A stretch of 64,000 nucleotides of DNA from Akanthomyces muscarius (lineage: Eukaryota > Ascomycota > Sordariomycetes > Hypocreales > Cordycipitaceae). A program made the translations under genes and the position numbers. The stretch spans positions 134,001-198,000 of the forward strand of contig NW_026611617.1 in NCBI RefSeq assembly GCF_028009165.1, written 5' to 3'. Under the pieces are notes generated by a model, which made no database searches, had not been told where the DNA came from, and saw only the letters and a program-made list of their open reading frames with translations. Shown piece by piece: positions 10,288-22,147 of this stretch (the first letter of the stretch is position 1; every line of letters starts with the position of its first letter).

Positions 10288-12186
10288 ATGGTGTCAGATC
10301 ACGTCGTCAAGCTCTGCTGCGACTCAACCACGGTCAGCTCCGAGCTGGCAAAAGACCCAAGAGTAGCGCCGTCAACTATTATCGATCGTATCTACGGGCG
10401 CTATCCAAGAAACCGCACCAGCAGTCCCAGCACACAGCGCCAACAAGCATCTACGGAGCAGCAGCAGGCGGCGCTCAAGTGCGGCAAATGGGGCCCGACA
10501 GCACCGAGCCCCTTGTTCCTGCAAGCTTTCGCTGATGCTCTCAACTGCCTCGATGCGGATGCACAGTCTGGTGTGGTGTCGCCTCCGCTGATGGGATCTC
10601 ATGGCACAGCGCCGCTGACAGTCATTGCACCGTTGGCCGATGCCATACGACACTGCGCCAATCTGATTGCGTCCGCAGAGCGCGAGGTCTTCTTTGTGAC
10701 CTGCTCCTGGTCCCCTTCGCTTGCGCAGAGGCTGATCCGAGGCGCCCTGTTGGAGCTTTCCCGACGCGCCGGGACAAGGAACCAGCGGGTCAAGGCACAC
10801 TTCATGTACGACTCGGCTGGTCTCTCCAATCTCTCCGACTCTCACGCCCGGGTGAAGCAGGGGTCATATACGGGCAAGTCTGTCGGCCTGCCGGCTCCGG
10901 ATGAAATTCCCAACATTGATCTCGAGGTCATGAACTTGCATACCATTCCATTGGGCACACTGCATTCGAAATTCTGTGTTGTAGATGGAAAATATGCAGC
11001 CATCATGAGCAACAACATGGCAGACAATGACAACATGGAAATGATGGTTCATCTAGAAGGGCCCATTGTTGAAAGCGTTCGTGATGCAGCAATCATCACT
11101 TGGTACGAGCAGCTGAAAGAAGCGCCAACTGCCGCTGACAACGCGGCACCGACCTCACTAAATTCAGAACCCGCGCCAAATGGGACTTTGAAGCCAGATG
11201 AGGCGTTGCAAGCAGTGACAGAGATTCACGGATCGACGGATGGAACGGCGCCGGTCTTATCGGTCCATACGCCAGACGAGCCACATTTCGACAGCCACAT
11301 CGCTGACGAAATTCTTCGAGTGCAAGGCAATTACCACCCCAGACCTGGGGAGAGCTTTGTTGCTGCAGCAAACCGTGTGCTCAATCTCGCCATAAAAACA
11401 CCCATCCCCCCCACAGGGCCAGACTTTACCGAGCAAGATCAGATGACGCCGTATATAGAGACGACAACACAGCAAGCCGTCCCCATGGCTCTCGTATCTC
11501 GGCCGCCGTATGGTCGCTTCAGCTCCAAAAACGCCAACGTCCCGCAGAACGAGGCGTGGCTGTCGCTCATTCGCAACGCGAAGCGAGACATCTTCATCCA
11601 AACGCCAGATTTAAACGCGGCGCCTCTTCTCCCAGAAATCGTGGCCGCGCTGAATCGGGGCGTTGAGACGACGATATACACTTGCTTCGGATACAACGAC
11701 CTGGGCGAAATGATACCCGGGCAGGGCGGCACCAACGACCAGGTGGCCATGTCTCTGCTGGCGTCGCTCCCGGCCGACAGCGGCCACCCGGCGCGGTCCC
11801 TGCTTCACTTTCACAACTACGTCGGCAAGGACCAGGACCACCCGATCCACCAGTCGTTCAAGGCGCGGTCGTGCCACATCAAGCTGCTCATCGTCGACGG
11901 CAGCGTCGGCATCCAGGGCAGCGGCAACCAGGACACGCAGTCCTGGTTTCACAGCCAGGAGGTCAATGTCATGATTGACAGCAGCGATATTTGCGAAAAG
12001 TGGAGGGCGTGCATCGACAGGAATCAGAATACGAAGCACTTTGGCCGGGTGGCTGATGACGGGGTGTGGAGGGACGCGGACGGCAAGCCGGGAGCTGGAT
12101 ACATGGGCGACCCAGGACCCGTCACAGGTCTTTTTAAAGGTGTGGTTGGCATGTTTATGAAGATGGAGGGTTTGGGCGGGTTTTAA
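10288..12186 (+). CDS. Phospholipase D family protein, two HKD motifs
   Basis: This single-exon gene encodes 632 residues from 10288; an in-frame ATG at 10213 would add 25. Two PLD catalytic motifs of the H-x-K-x4-D type are visible: HSKFCVVD starting at His226 and HIKLLIVD starting at His530. The second is followed by GSGNQD and SQE. No signal peptide, PX, PH or C2 domain is seen, so this is a compact PLD-like phosphodiesterase of the kind common in fungi, not the large PX-PH phospholipase D. The substrate (phospholipid or other phosphodiester) cannot be told. I prefer the start at 10288 because TATATA lies at 10203 and the extra N-terminal stretch is Lys-rich and unlike the rest. Confidence 0.85.
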   Translation: MVSDHVVKLCCDSTTVSSELAKDPRVAPSTIIDRIYGRYPRNRTSSPSTQRQQASTEQQQAALKCGKWGPTAPSPLFLQAFADALNCLDADAQSGVVSPPLMGSHGTAPLTVIAPLADAIRHCANLIASAEREVFFVTCSWSPSLAQRLIRGALLELSRRAGTRNQRVKAHFMYDSAGLSNLSDSHARVKQGSYTGKSVGLPAPDEIPNIDLEVMNLHTIPLGTLHSKFCVVDGKYAAIMSNNMADNDNMEMMVHLEGPIVESVRDAAIITWYEQLKEAPTAADNAAPTSLNSEPAPNGTLKPDEALQAVTEIHGSTDGTAPVLSVHTPDEPHFDSHIADEILRVQGNYHPRPGESFVAAANRVLNLAIKTPIPPTGPDFTEQDQMTPYIETTTQQAVPMALVSRPPYGRFSSKNANVPQNEAWLSLIRNAKRDIFIQTPDLNAAPLLPEIVAALNRGVETTIYTCFGYNDLGEMIPGQGGTNDQVAMSLLASLPADSGHPARSLLHFHNYVGKDQDHPIHQSFKARSCHIKLLIVDGSVGIQGSGNQDTQSWFHSQEVNVMIDSSDICEKWRACIDRNQNTKHFGRVADDGVWRDADGKPGAGYMGDPGPVTGLFKGVVGMFMKMEGLGGF

Positions 12187-12539
12187 AAGATCTGATCTTT
12201 GCTTTTTCTTTTTTTTTGTGCAGTGTGTTACTTGACGTCTGGACTAGACTTCGGTAGCTTTGGTCTGTAGCTGTAAGCATCTTGTCACGTTCCTATACAT
12301 AGGTGTGTTTGAGAATAAGAGGCGATTTCAATAGAAGCAACAACGCTTATCTAGCGGGAGAATGTTATCTTTGCTAAGCTAATCCCCAGTAATACTTATT
12401 TCCTATCTACCTGGCCTTGTAGCTGTGGCAGTTCTGTTTAGATCGATCCATGATAGTAAACAAGAGATGGAAAATAAGAGACTACAAATGCGATTCTGGT
12501 TAGCTCCTTCACTACCGCTGCTTAACGTGATCGCTACTC
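12187..12539. other. Spacer between convergent genes
   Basis: This is the 3' space between the PLD-like gene (+) and the four-helix membrane protein (-). It contains a T-run near 12208-12218. Nothing else is seen. Confidence 0.4.
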
Positions 12540-13402
12540 TTAACTACCTCTGCTTGGTAGCCGAAGAAGGTATGAGTGGCAAAACGATGCTCTACAAAGA
12601 ATATTGAGAAATCCCACGTACCACAAAGTAATGTTGAGCCCTTGGATTGCTTCGTAGAGGTGAAGCCGAGATTCTGCAGGGTCTTCTCCTCCTATAGAGC
12701 AGGTGACCACCATCTTATTTCGAGTCGGAATTGCACAGTCACAACACATTCCAGCGTACAAGAGGAACCCATTCGACCCCGCCAGTGAGCAAAGATCGGA
12801 ACAATTGAACCAGGCGAGAACAGATGCCACTATCCACATGACCACGGCCACTACATTGAGAAGCAGCCGCGTGCGTTTCCAGGAACGTGTCGCGTCGTGC
12901 CCGTTTCTCGGGGGAGCCTGGTATTGTCTGACCTTGACACGTCCCAAGAATAATCTCAACGCGACGAAAATAACTATGGTGAAGACAGACTAGAAATGAT
13001 AGTTGTAGCTATTAGTAAGAATTCTTGTCGCTTTCAATTGAAAAAAAGATATTGAAAGGCGCGGTCACTGACAACGACGATGATGTATATGCGTTTAGGC
13101 GGTACACCCCAACCAAACGCCATGTTGTCGTTGTTGATGGCGGCAGCCGTAATGCCCATGACAATAATGGCAAAGGCGGATTCGATAAATGGGAGAGCAA
13201 TAAGGCCAGCTGCGATGGGCGCTCTCTTGGCCAGTGCCAGGAATTCTGGAAGTCCATTGACGTTGACTGTGTCCATTACAAACAAGCGTGCTGAGCCCTC
13301 CAATCTGGGTTGTACGACGGTCATGGTGTGGTGTGATTGGAGGCGATTTGGGGCAAGGCCGAGATCGGTTCCATTGCTGTAAGTCTGGACCCGTTGATCC
13401 AT
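12540..13402 (-). CDS. Hypothetical four-helix membrane protein (MARVEL-like topology)
   Basis: Two exons read on the minus strand (13402-13073, 12989-12540) encode 259 residues. The splice joins a helix cleanly: RIYIIVV from exon 1 and SVFTIVIFVALRLFLG from exon 2. The intron has a GTCAGT donor, a CTAAT branch-like site and a TAG acceptor. Hydrophobic segments are APIAAGLIALPFIESAFAII, the spliced helix, LLLNVVAVVMWIVASVLAWF and a weaker one near NITLWYVGFLNILC. A hydrophilic N-terminus of about 65 residues precedes them. The four-helix layout resembles MARVEL proteins, but I see no decisive motif. The function is unknown, and the exact C-terminus could change if a further small intron exists after 12640. 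Confidence 0.55.
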
Positions 13403-14212
13403 GGCTACGGTCTGATGTCGCGACAAATCTATAGGTTCGTAACATATAGCAGGGTAAAACACAATTCTTCGGACGTAGTGTAGTTATCGGAAATGTAGCG
13501 GCAAAGTGTGGTGCGGCGGTCATAGGGAACAAAGACAGGCAGGTTTGTCGAGTCGGCCTTATCCCACTAAAGGCAACTTTGTGAGAAGACTACAGAAGTT
13601 AAATTTGCTTCTTATATAGGAACTCTGGATAGATGGTGGCCGTGTGTCAGGTACCAGTGAGCTAACGCCGGGATGGCTACGAGCTAACTAACTAGTTGGT
13701 TGCGTCGAGACGCCACTGAGTACTCCTACAATCATGCCACGCATTTCTTGACTTGTATGCAGCAGTCAGGTGTAGCACTTCCCCCGGAGCTGCCGTGCGC
13801 CAAATACCTCAGCTGACCAGGAACGAGGCGGTTGGATGGCTGAACTTTTAGAAAAGTTCACGCGCTCAATGATCAGCCCTGCTTTTGGGGGGTAGGGGCC
13901 AGAAGCCTCGGATGAGAAGCAAGACTTCATGTCAAAAAACCAGGACGCATACGACGCCTCGGACGGAAAACCCGGCACTTTGACGCCACAAAGGAACCAA
14001 AAAAAGGAATACGTTGCGGTAATATTTAATATTGGGTTCAGCTCCAGATGACTCTTGTTGTGAAGTTGAGCAGCTGAGTAGGCCGGGCGGGATGCGGCCG
14101 CCACTTTTGTGGACGCCACGCCCAGGGTGGCAGTCCAGCTGCTCGAGTCTCTAGCAAGCTCGAGCTCTTTCCCAATGCTAGTCATGACAAAAGGGACGCG
14201 TCATTGCCAGCT
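13403..14212. other. Divergent promoter region
   Basis: Shared upstream space of the membrane-protein gene (-) and the HeLo-like gene (+). The open frames here lack protein-like features. Confidence 0.4.
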
Positions 14213-14220
14213 TTATATAG
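14213..14220 (+). promoter_or_regulatory. TATA box of the HeLo-like gene
   Basis: TTATATAG lies 126 bases before the chosen ATG at 14346. This places the in-frame upstream ATGs in untranscribed DNA or the leader. Confidence 0.45.
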
Positions 14221-14345
14221 ACAGCAGCTCAACTTCACATGGTTTCTTGGAAGGGAAGAATCGCTTTATAATTGTAGGTAAAAGCCACAGTCCGATCAGC
14301 ATCATCACCTACCTAGCCGCGAAACATCCAAGCACATTCCGCAAT

Positions 14346-15322
14346 ATGGCTGAAGCAATCGGCATCGCGGCTGGAGCTCTGGCCTTTGCGTCCTTTGCAT
14401 ACAACAGCGTCAAGAGCCTCGTCGACTTCATCGAAGCGCTGAACCACGCAAAGCTGCAAGATGTGCGCCAAGACCTCCGGGTGCTGGCAGGCATTATCCG
14501 ATCGCTCCAGGCGGATCTGGAGCGGGCCGACGGCCGCCGGGACCTGAGCGCGAACCAAAAGGAGAGCTTGACACATATAAAAAATGCTCTGGAGGGCTGC
14601 AAGATGCGCTGCGATGACTTCGGTCAGCATCTGCGACAGATCCTTTCGAGTTCAGCGGGTGCTGTCGAAAACGAAAACCTCAGCAAGGTTGATCGGCTCC
14701 GCTTACACTTCAACGAAGGGGTGATTAAGCTGTTCAGGTCCAACTTGCAGGACTGCAAGTTGACGCTCAGCATCGCGCTTCAGCATCTGCAACTGTAAGA
14801 ACCCCCCCCCCCCCTTTTTTTTTAAAGCGGCCTATTCAAAAACAACTCTTTTCAATTTGCCGTATTCTGACACCCTACTGTAGCAGGAAAAGTACCGATG
14901 GTGGCAGTGACGGGTCTCTGCGACAGCTCAACGACACGGTGGCAAGGTTCGTAAGCGAAGCTACTGGCCAGTTCGAGGGACTCCAGAAAGCTATAGATGT
15001 GATTTCAGCGACTAGCGCCAACATTTCAAGAACCGACGTCGATGCTGTTGTATCGTCGCTGAATGCCCAAGCAAATATGCTCAAGCAGTGTCTACTGGTG
15101 TGCGAGGGTGCTCTGAAGGACACAACCACTGCTTCGGTAAATGTGAGAAATAACCAGCTCCTTAGCAAGGCACGCATGATCGTTGCGGATGCTGGGGGTG
15201 GTCGCAGCGCGGGTTTGTCAATGCAGGTGGAGGGGTCTATAGCCAAGGATGAGAGTCGCATTTTCGTCATTACTGGGGCTACCGACATGGCTGCTTTGTC
15301 GCAGTTGTCTGATCCCAAGTAA
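14346..15322 (+). CDS. HeLo-like / PigL_N (PF17111-type) protein
   Basis: Two exons (14346-14794, then 14884 or 14887-15322) encode 295 residues, or 294 if the second acceptor is used (TAG and CAG acceptors lie 3 bases apart in frame). The N-terminus MAEAIGIAAGALAFASFAY followed by SVKSLVDFIEAL is the typical hydrophobic first helix of the fungal STAND/NLR N-terminal family (Helo_like_N, now PigL_N). A helical body with regular heptads follows to about residue 245. There is no NACHT or NB-ARC part, so it is a stand-alone effector-type protein. Family members act, or are thought to act, as membrane-targeting cell-death domains. The last about 31 residues (VEGSIAKDESRIF...) look unlike the helical body and are discussed as an amyloid-motif candidate. 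Reading through the intron stops at once at a TAA overlapping the donor. Confidence 0.75.
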
Positions 15323-16538
15323 TCTAACAAGGCCGTCGTTAAGATCAGCCACCGGGAAGTCTACAAAGTACTGCCTCGCCACAGCACACTCTCGACCGCT
15401 GGATAACCTCAAGACTGGGAGATATGAGTCAAGTTACGCACCGGTATAAAAGTGATTTAAAACGACCTGCATTGAAATGAATTAAGTTAAGTTAATCTAA
15501 ATTAAATTGAAACTTTTATGTCTAACTGGTGACTTAGAGTAGACTTCAGACGTGCTATCGAGGTTTCTACGGGTGAATACGTAGCTGTCAGGCAGCCAGG
15601 TGTGATACGACACTGCTACGGGAAAGATACCTCTGAGTAGGTCATTTTTGGCTGGTATTTTGCCCCTATTCCAGTACCCAACCCCTAAGGGTATCTAGAG
15701 CGCCCCGACCATAGTACAGCTCAGTTCTTCAATTAGCATTGCACACTGCGCAGACAACTCTTCTGACCATTCCAACCAAGCTCTATTGAATTTTGCGGAG
15801 TTAAACTTGTTGAACGTAACTTCTGAAGGAGTTTTGTAACGTCCGACCCGGTTTCATTTTATTTTTTTAATCACGCCGCGTCAAGTGTCCTAACGCAACA
15901 ATACTGCAGGACACTTGCTCTGGTCTCCCACCAGCTTGCGGCTCTTGCAAGTCTGTCGTTGTTTGAGAAAGCGTAGATGGGAGCTGTCTACAACTTCCTT
16001 TCCATATGGCAATTCGCAGTCTCAATGTGAGGGCTCACAGTGGCTTCCCCCGCTCGGGTATGCATAGTGATGCTAGCGCAGCCTGCTCCATCCCACTTCC
16101 TTCCTGGCCAATCCCTTCCAGTTGCCAAGCATTGCCAGCCAGGGCCACGGTCGCTGACAAGAGGTCTGGAGCGAGCAACCTTCATTTGTTAGCCCCAGAC
16201 TTTGCCCCGCACTTTCGCCGTTTTAGCGGATCAGCCAACGGTGGGAATCATAGCACCCTTCCCCAGAATGTATATAGCCGACATGCCTGGGAACTATTAA
16301 GAAGCCCGCGGCTATACCATAATTGAGGGCTTCTTACCATGAAACACAGCGTACAGCCTATCCCTTCCAAATCATTGTAGCCTCGTCGTCTTCTTCTTTT
16401 GCAGCTTCTGTCTTGATGATTTGATTAAGCTAGTAGTCCTGCTTTACCACTCCGACGTGTATTCGCATATACGCGATTGACGTCTCTTATAACGTACGAC
16501 TCGCCGCTCAACGCTGACATCGCGTCCACGCGTACATC
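15323..16538. other. Spacer before the acyl-CoA synthetase
   Basis: No gene is seen. The stretch 15470-15525 is AT-rich with TTAAGTTAAGTTAA-like runs. The final about 100 bases are the likely promoter and leader of the next gene. Confidence 0.4.
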
Positions 16539-18786
16539 ATGTATAATCCCGCCGCAGTCGCTGCCTACATCGAGGAGCTAGGCGCTCCTCCGCCACCAGG
16601 CAAGCCGCATGGTGTTGCGCTGCCTGGCACCGAAAAGCCCAACCGCAGCCAAATCTATCGCCACTGGCAGTTTGCCGACCGGCCGCTGCTCGAAACCCTC
16701 GATCCAGCCGTGCGGACCCTGCACGATCTGTTTGAGTCGTCCCTTCAGCAGTTTCCCAAGAATGCCTGCCTGGGTGCCCGAAAGTGGCTGCCGAATGCTG
16801 GGACGTGGGAGGACAAGTTTAGCTGGCTGACCTACTCGGAAGTTGCCGAGCGTCGCAAGAACTTTGGCGCAGGCATCGTGGAGCTCCATGGCCGAATCAA
16901 TCACCAAAAACAAGGCCAGTACCCAATTGCCCTGTGGGCGCCCAACAAACCAGAGTGGCAGATTGTCGGTAAGGCAGCCGCAGCTTCCCGCCAAACATTG
17001 GTTTTAAACCCTAGTTTCTTGCTAACTCCATCGCCTCAGATCTTGGTTGCATGTCGCAGGGCCTTTTCACTGTTTCTCTCTACGAGACTTTGGGCCCAGA
17101 GACTGCTGAGTTCATTCTCAATCACGTCGAGGCTTCCTGCATTGTCGCTTCTCTACCTCATATTCCTAGCCTGCTCAAGATCAGCTCCCGTCTGCCTCAT
17201 CTTAAAATGATCATTTGCATCGATCCCCTCGACAATGGAGAGCCGGAGGCTTACACCAAGCGCGCACTGCTGTCTGAGCTGGCGAGCGAACGCGGCCTGC
17301 AGCTGCATTCTCTGGACGAGGTGGAGAGGTTAGGCTTCGAATCCCAGAGACCCATGCGTCCATGCGCTGCCAATGACATCTACACCATCAACTACACCTC
17401 TGGTACGACTGGAGTGCCAAAAGGCGTCATCATCACGCACAAATCCGCGCTCTCATCCAACTGCGTGAGCCGTATGGTGAGCGGAGGCGAGAGCAGCGAT
17501 GTAGGCCTCTCTTACCTGCCGCTCGCACATTTACTCCAGCGGTTGGTTGAGCAGGAGGCGTTCGCCTCGGGTTCACGCATCGGATACTTCCGCGGCGACC
17601 TGACCGGCTTGCCCGACGACATCAAGACGCTGCGGCCCACCACCTTCATCTCCGTGCCGCGAGTTTTCAACCGATTCAATGCCGCCATCCGAGCAGCCAG
17701 CATCGAAGCACCGGGCTTCAAAGGCGCACTCTCTCGTCACGTCATCGACACCAAGCTGGCGACCATGAAGCTGCCAATGGGTCAAGCCTACAACACCCAC
17801 TGGTTTTACGATCGTGTCTGGACCTCCAAGGTCAAATCAGCCATGGGATTCGATCGCCTGCGTGCCATGGCTGGCGGAAGCGCTCCGCTCGACTCGCAAG
17901 TGCAAACATTTCTTTCTGCCGCTCTGGCAATCCCATTCGCCCAGGCCTACGGCATGACCGAGTCCTCGGGCGTCGCCACGTGCCAGCTCCAGGGCGACTT
18001 TGAAACGGGCCATGTCGGCCCGCCGATGCCATGTGTGGAAATCTGTCTGGAATCTGTTCCCGAGCTCGACTACCGAGCGGATGACAAGCCGTTTCCCCGC
18101 GGCGAAGTCCTCATGCGGGGGCCTTCCATCTTTGCCGGCTACTTCAAGAATGACGCCGAGAATGCGAAAGCTCTAGAGCCGGACGGCTGGTTCCACACTG
18201 GCGACATCGCCGAGATTGACAGCCTGGGACGCGTCAAAATCATCGACCGCAAGAAGAACATTCTCAAAATGTCGCAGGGCGAGTATGTCGCCCCGGAGCG
18301 CATCGAGAACATTTACGCAGCAAACTGTGGCATGATTGCCAACGGCCTCGTGCACGGCGACAGCTCCGAGTCTACTCTTGTCGGCATCTTTGGCGTCGAG
18401 CCAGAGTCTTTCGCCGCATTCGCTTCGAAAATCATCGGCCGCGAGGTTTCGCCCACGGATCTGGTGCTGATCAAAGAAGCGGCCGCGCACCCGGCGGTCA
18501 AGAAACATTTTCTGCAGATTCTTGAGGGGATCGGGAAAAAGAAGAAGCTGGCGGGATTTGAACGCATCAAGAATCTTACTCTAGCGGTAGAGCCCTTTTC
18601 CGTCGAAAACGAATTACTGACGCCGACGTGAGTTTATTACCAAGTCTAATATTTTGCGAGTACGGAAGCTAACATGCGATTCCCAGGCTGAAACTGAAGC
18701 GCCAGCAGGCTGCCAAGGTTTACCGGGCCGACATAGAACGGATGTACAGAGAGATAGGGCAAAGCGCTGCCGTGGCTAAGCTATAA
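16539..18786 (+). CDS. Long-chain acyl-CoA synthetase with peroxisomal PTS1
   Basis: Three exons (16539-16968, 17040-18627, 18687-18786) encode 705 residues. It is an AMP-forming adenylate ligase: the ATP-binding motif YTSGTTGVPKG is at 262-272, then RPTTFISVPRVFNR, AYGMTESSG, GWFHTGDIAEID and DRKKNILKMSQGEYVAPE. This is the full long-chain fatty-acyl-CoA ligase pattern, in which ATP, CoA and a fatty acid give acyl-CoA. The C-terminus is AVAKL, and the tripeptide AKL is a type 1 peroxisomal targeting signal, so the enzyme probably activates fatty acids for peroxisomal beta-oxidation or another peroxisomal pathway. The signal is carried by a short last exon (100 bases). If the 59-nt intron is kept, translation ends at a TGA overlapping the splice donor and the signal is lost. 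Confidence 0.92.
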
Positions 18787-19055
18787 TTACCTTGCGGGGA
18801 CGGTGCGAGTTGACCGGCGCGGAATTGGGCTATGGATTGAGCGAGCTGTGCTTGAGAGTAGATGTGGGATGGGCGTCGAGACTTCCTACTCGAGCGAGGC
18901 AATTACACAAACTAGTCAATATGATAGGGAGAAAGCAAACAACGCAAATGCTCAGTAGTTTGCATATTCTGAAAGACTTTAAAATTATTACATCGTATCT
19001 GGGTATCTATATAAAGGTCATAAAGTCGACAAAATCCTCATCCGTAGCAGCAACT

Positions 19056-22027
19056 TCAAATTGTCACTTGCTTTCGCATGCAGAGCGAGAGCAATTGGTC
19101 GACGTATATGGCCGCGTCTTTTTCTGTATTTTGTTCGGCGCGGAAAGCCCCCGCCGCGTGCCGTGACTGTGAAAAGAGATCTTTTTGCAAGATATCCGCC
19201 CGAGAGTCTGCCGCTTGCAGATCGACAGTGCTGTCTTTGGTGCTTCGCGCGTCACTGGAGGTGACTGTCTCCGGCTGGTGCTGTGAGACTGTCACGGCAA
19301 CTCCAGACTTGCGTCTGCCAGAGTTGTATATGGGAAGGTCGCCTGGTAGCTCGGCTGTTTCGACCACGATCTCTTGCGAAACCATGATGCCACCAAAGTT
19401 TTGTTTTGGGGATGTCACAGCGCGGAGTGGCGAGAGCTCCACGTCGGAGGCGCTGGGTGCCCCATCAATGGACGACCCTTTCGCGTCGAGTTCACTGTAA
19501 CTATCACTGACATTGAGAGACGTGTTGTCTTCAAATTTGCCAGGAGATAGTCTTGCCTGACTCGTTGAGCGCTCGCCTGTAACGCGCGAGCCCTGGCGAC
19601 CTCGTTTTGTAGCTTTGGCTCTCTGGGAATGCGGGACGGAAGACGGAAGTGCTTCCTTGGTTTTCTGCTTGAACTTCTCGAGAACGTCCCGGATAGGGTT
19701 GCTCGTGCTGCTCTGTAGAATGGAAGACATGTCGCGATGGACGGCGTGCGAAAAGTCGAGGTGATATGGCGAATTCTCTTGCGCAAGCTGCTTGACCTTG
19801 AAGAAGCGCAGAGGAATGAAAGTACACTTGGGGATGTGGATGACGTTGTGAATGGGAAGCACAAGTTGAAACATGATGACCGTGGCGGTGCGGGAGACCG
19901 AACTGCCCTCACGACCGTAACACGGTATTTTGATAGGCTGCTGCATCAGAATAGCATTGTCAAATGTGCCATCGTCTTCGTAGGTGCTGCGCAGTTCCTT
20001 GATGCCTTCGAGGAGGGTTGACGCAAATTTGCCGAGATCAGAATTCTGGGAGACTGACAACGCAAGTCTGTCTGCCACGACTGTCATGGTCTGGTTCTGC
20101 AAGTGGTTGAGGTAGCCAATGTGACGTTGCTCCAGCTGCTCCATGGGGAGCGGCACCGTCGGTAGTAGGTCTCGTGAGCGGCGTCGCACCAACACATCAA
20201 AGCCGGTGTGGTCTACTCGAGCTCGGATTGCGAAAGCTCCGACGTGTACTCCGGGGGCGAGAGAAGTTTCGTTTTCGGATAGAGCTGCCATTTGTCGCAG
20301 GCGCAGGCCCAAGTCCGGGGTCTTGATTTGCATGCTTGACCGCATGATGCCAACCACCTGATCCAGCTCGGCGAATCGATATCCAAGCGATTCAAGTTGT
20401 TCGCCGACATGTCGGGTCCGCACGTGTTGAACGAGTACCATAAGAGAACCGCGTCCGTACTCAAGACGAGATATCTCGGCTTTTTCCGCAAGAGAGTCCG
20501 AGTCCGTCATCTTCGACGCGTGTTTTGCGGAGGATGATAGCGTTTTATCGTCACCTTGGTAGGCCTCTGACCCCTGGTGCGCGCTTCCGGTTGCAAAGAT
20601 CTCATCCCACAAAACGCCAACATCGGCCAGGTTGACCCTCAGTTTGGAAGCGAGGGAAGCAGCGGCAAGACTGAACAATTCGCAGCAAACGACGTCATAC
20701 TCGGGAATGGGACTTCCATCATCTTGCATAAGCTTGACGCTATTGCTGTATCGCTGTCGGACCAACTGGCCCACATGAGCAGCCATGCGGGTGATGAGAT
20801 TCGAGAGGCTGGCCCAGTTTCTTGATGCACGATAAGCCCAGTGAAACAGGGGGTGGTTCGTATCGAAAATTTCGTCTTGAGACTAATTTGATGTTAGCAT
20901 TGGTCAGAGCCAGAAGTGGTCATGCAGGGATTCTTACCCGGAGAAGCAACGAATCAGTCACAACTTCTGTCGGAAGCAGACCCTCCTTGTTGACGAGAAT
21001 TCGGCCGCGCTTGTCGAAGACGGCCACAGCAAGAACAACTTGCTGAGCTCTGCTTGCGTAACTTCTTCTGACGATGATCGAGTACACAGCGCAGGCACCA
21101 GTCACCAAAAAGGCCGCGATAGCCTAGTGAGAGAGGATTAGTGCTGGGTGCGAAAGCACAGATGCGGGCAACTTACCAGGCAGATGACAATGATGATGGT
21201 TGTGTCTCGAGACATGCCCGAGCCGGTGCTCATGCCAACCAAGACGTATTGTGTGCCGACGGCGGCACACCAATGCATGCCCGAGACGGCTCCTGCTAGC
21301 ACGGCGGCGCACAAGACGCGCCTCCACCAGGCTGTCTTCCAACTAGACTCGAATACGAAAAAGACGGCCAGGGCCGCGGTGCTGGCACTGACTGCGATGA
21401 TGGCAGCCCCCACGACGTAAGCAACCGTGTAGGTGCATCGGTAGTTGCTGATGGACGCGTTTCCCAGGTAGTGCATGCCGCAAATGGCTCCTCCGGACAG
21501 GATGCCAGCAAGGGAAATCTTCCACCATTGGACGCGATCGTTGTTTGTGACGGCGAGGAAAGCGAGGAGAAGGACCAAAATGGGCACAAACATGGAAGCC
21601 ACCGTCAGGCCAGTCGAGTAGGCCACCTGAAGATCTCCTTGGCCTTCAAAGATGAACAGAGCTCGGTTTCCGATAAAATGCTAAACAAGAGGTTAATTCG
21701 ACAAAGCGCCTCCTTGAACGTCTACATAGACAACGAGTGTGGCTTACCATGGACCAGATTGCGATGCCGCCCATGCACATGGCTGCACCAGCCAGCAGGA
21801 AGCTGCGAACGATGTCAGTACTGACAGCAGGTGGTGAGTGAGAAGGGGATTTTTGCGACTTACAAGTTGTGAAAACCTTTGTGTGACGTCCTTCGTCTCA
21901 TCAGTTCTAATGTTGAGCCAGCGCCGACCAGACTGACGGCGTAGCTGAGGCAGACAAAGCCGGCATGGAAGGAGTAGGGCACAGTCTTGCCCGAGTACTC
22001 CTCGAACAGCTCGTGTACCGACGACAT
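19056..22027 (-). CDS. MHYT-domain integral membrane signalling protein
   Basis: Five exons on the minus strand (22027-21864, 21802-21748, 21680-21177, 21123-20938, 20882-19056) encode 911 residues. The N-terminal about 300 residues hold seven or more hydrophobic segments with repeated MHYT-type motifs: MHFIGN (created by splicing exon 2 to 3), MHYLGN and MHWCAAVGT. MHYT domains are thought to bind copper and sense a diatomic gas. The remaining about 600 residues are mostly soluble, with a predicted cytosolic body and a Ser-rich, low-complexity tail with many possible phosphorylation sites. No GGDEF, EAL or kinase motif is visible, unlike bacterial MHYT proteins. Fungal orthologues of this layout are usually annotated only as MHYT signalling proteins. 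The start is at the Met followed by SSVHELFEEYSGK. Confidence 0.85.
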
Positions 22028-22140
22028 TTTTGCAAGTTGAGCAGCTCAGGACATGCAATGTGTTGATTTTTGTCTTGAACGAGTTGTATCAAGATGGAAG
22101 GAAATAACGACTCTGGAATACAACGAGCGCCCATGCCGAG

Positions 22141-22147
22141 TATATAC
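22141..22147 (-). promoter_or_regulatory. Possible TATA box of the MHYT gene
   Basis: On the minus strand the bases read GTATATA, about 114 bases before the ATG at 22027. Confidence 0.35.

Noticed and set aside
17325..17360. T-arm-like GGCTTCGAATCCC suggesting a tRNA
   Set aside because: It lies inside the acyl-CoA synthetase exon and no cloverleaf can be drawn.
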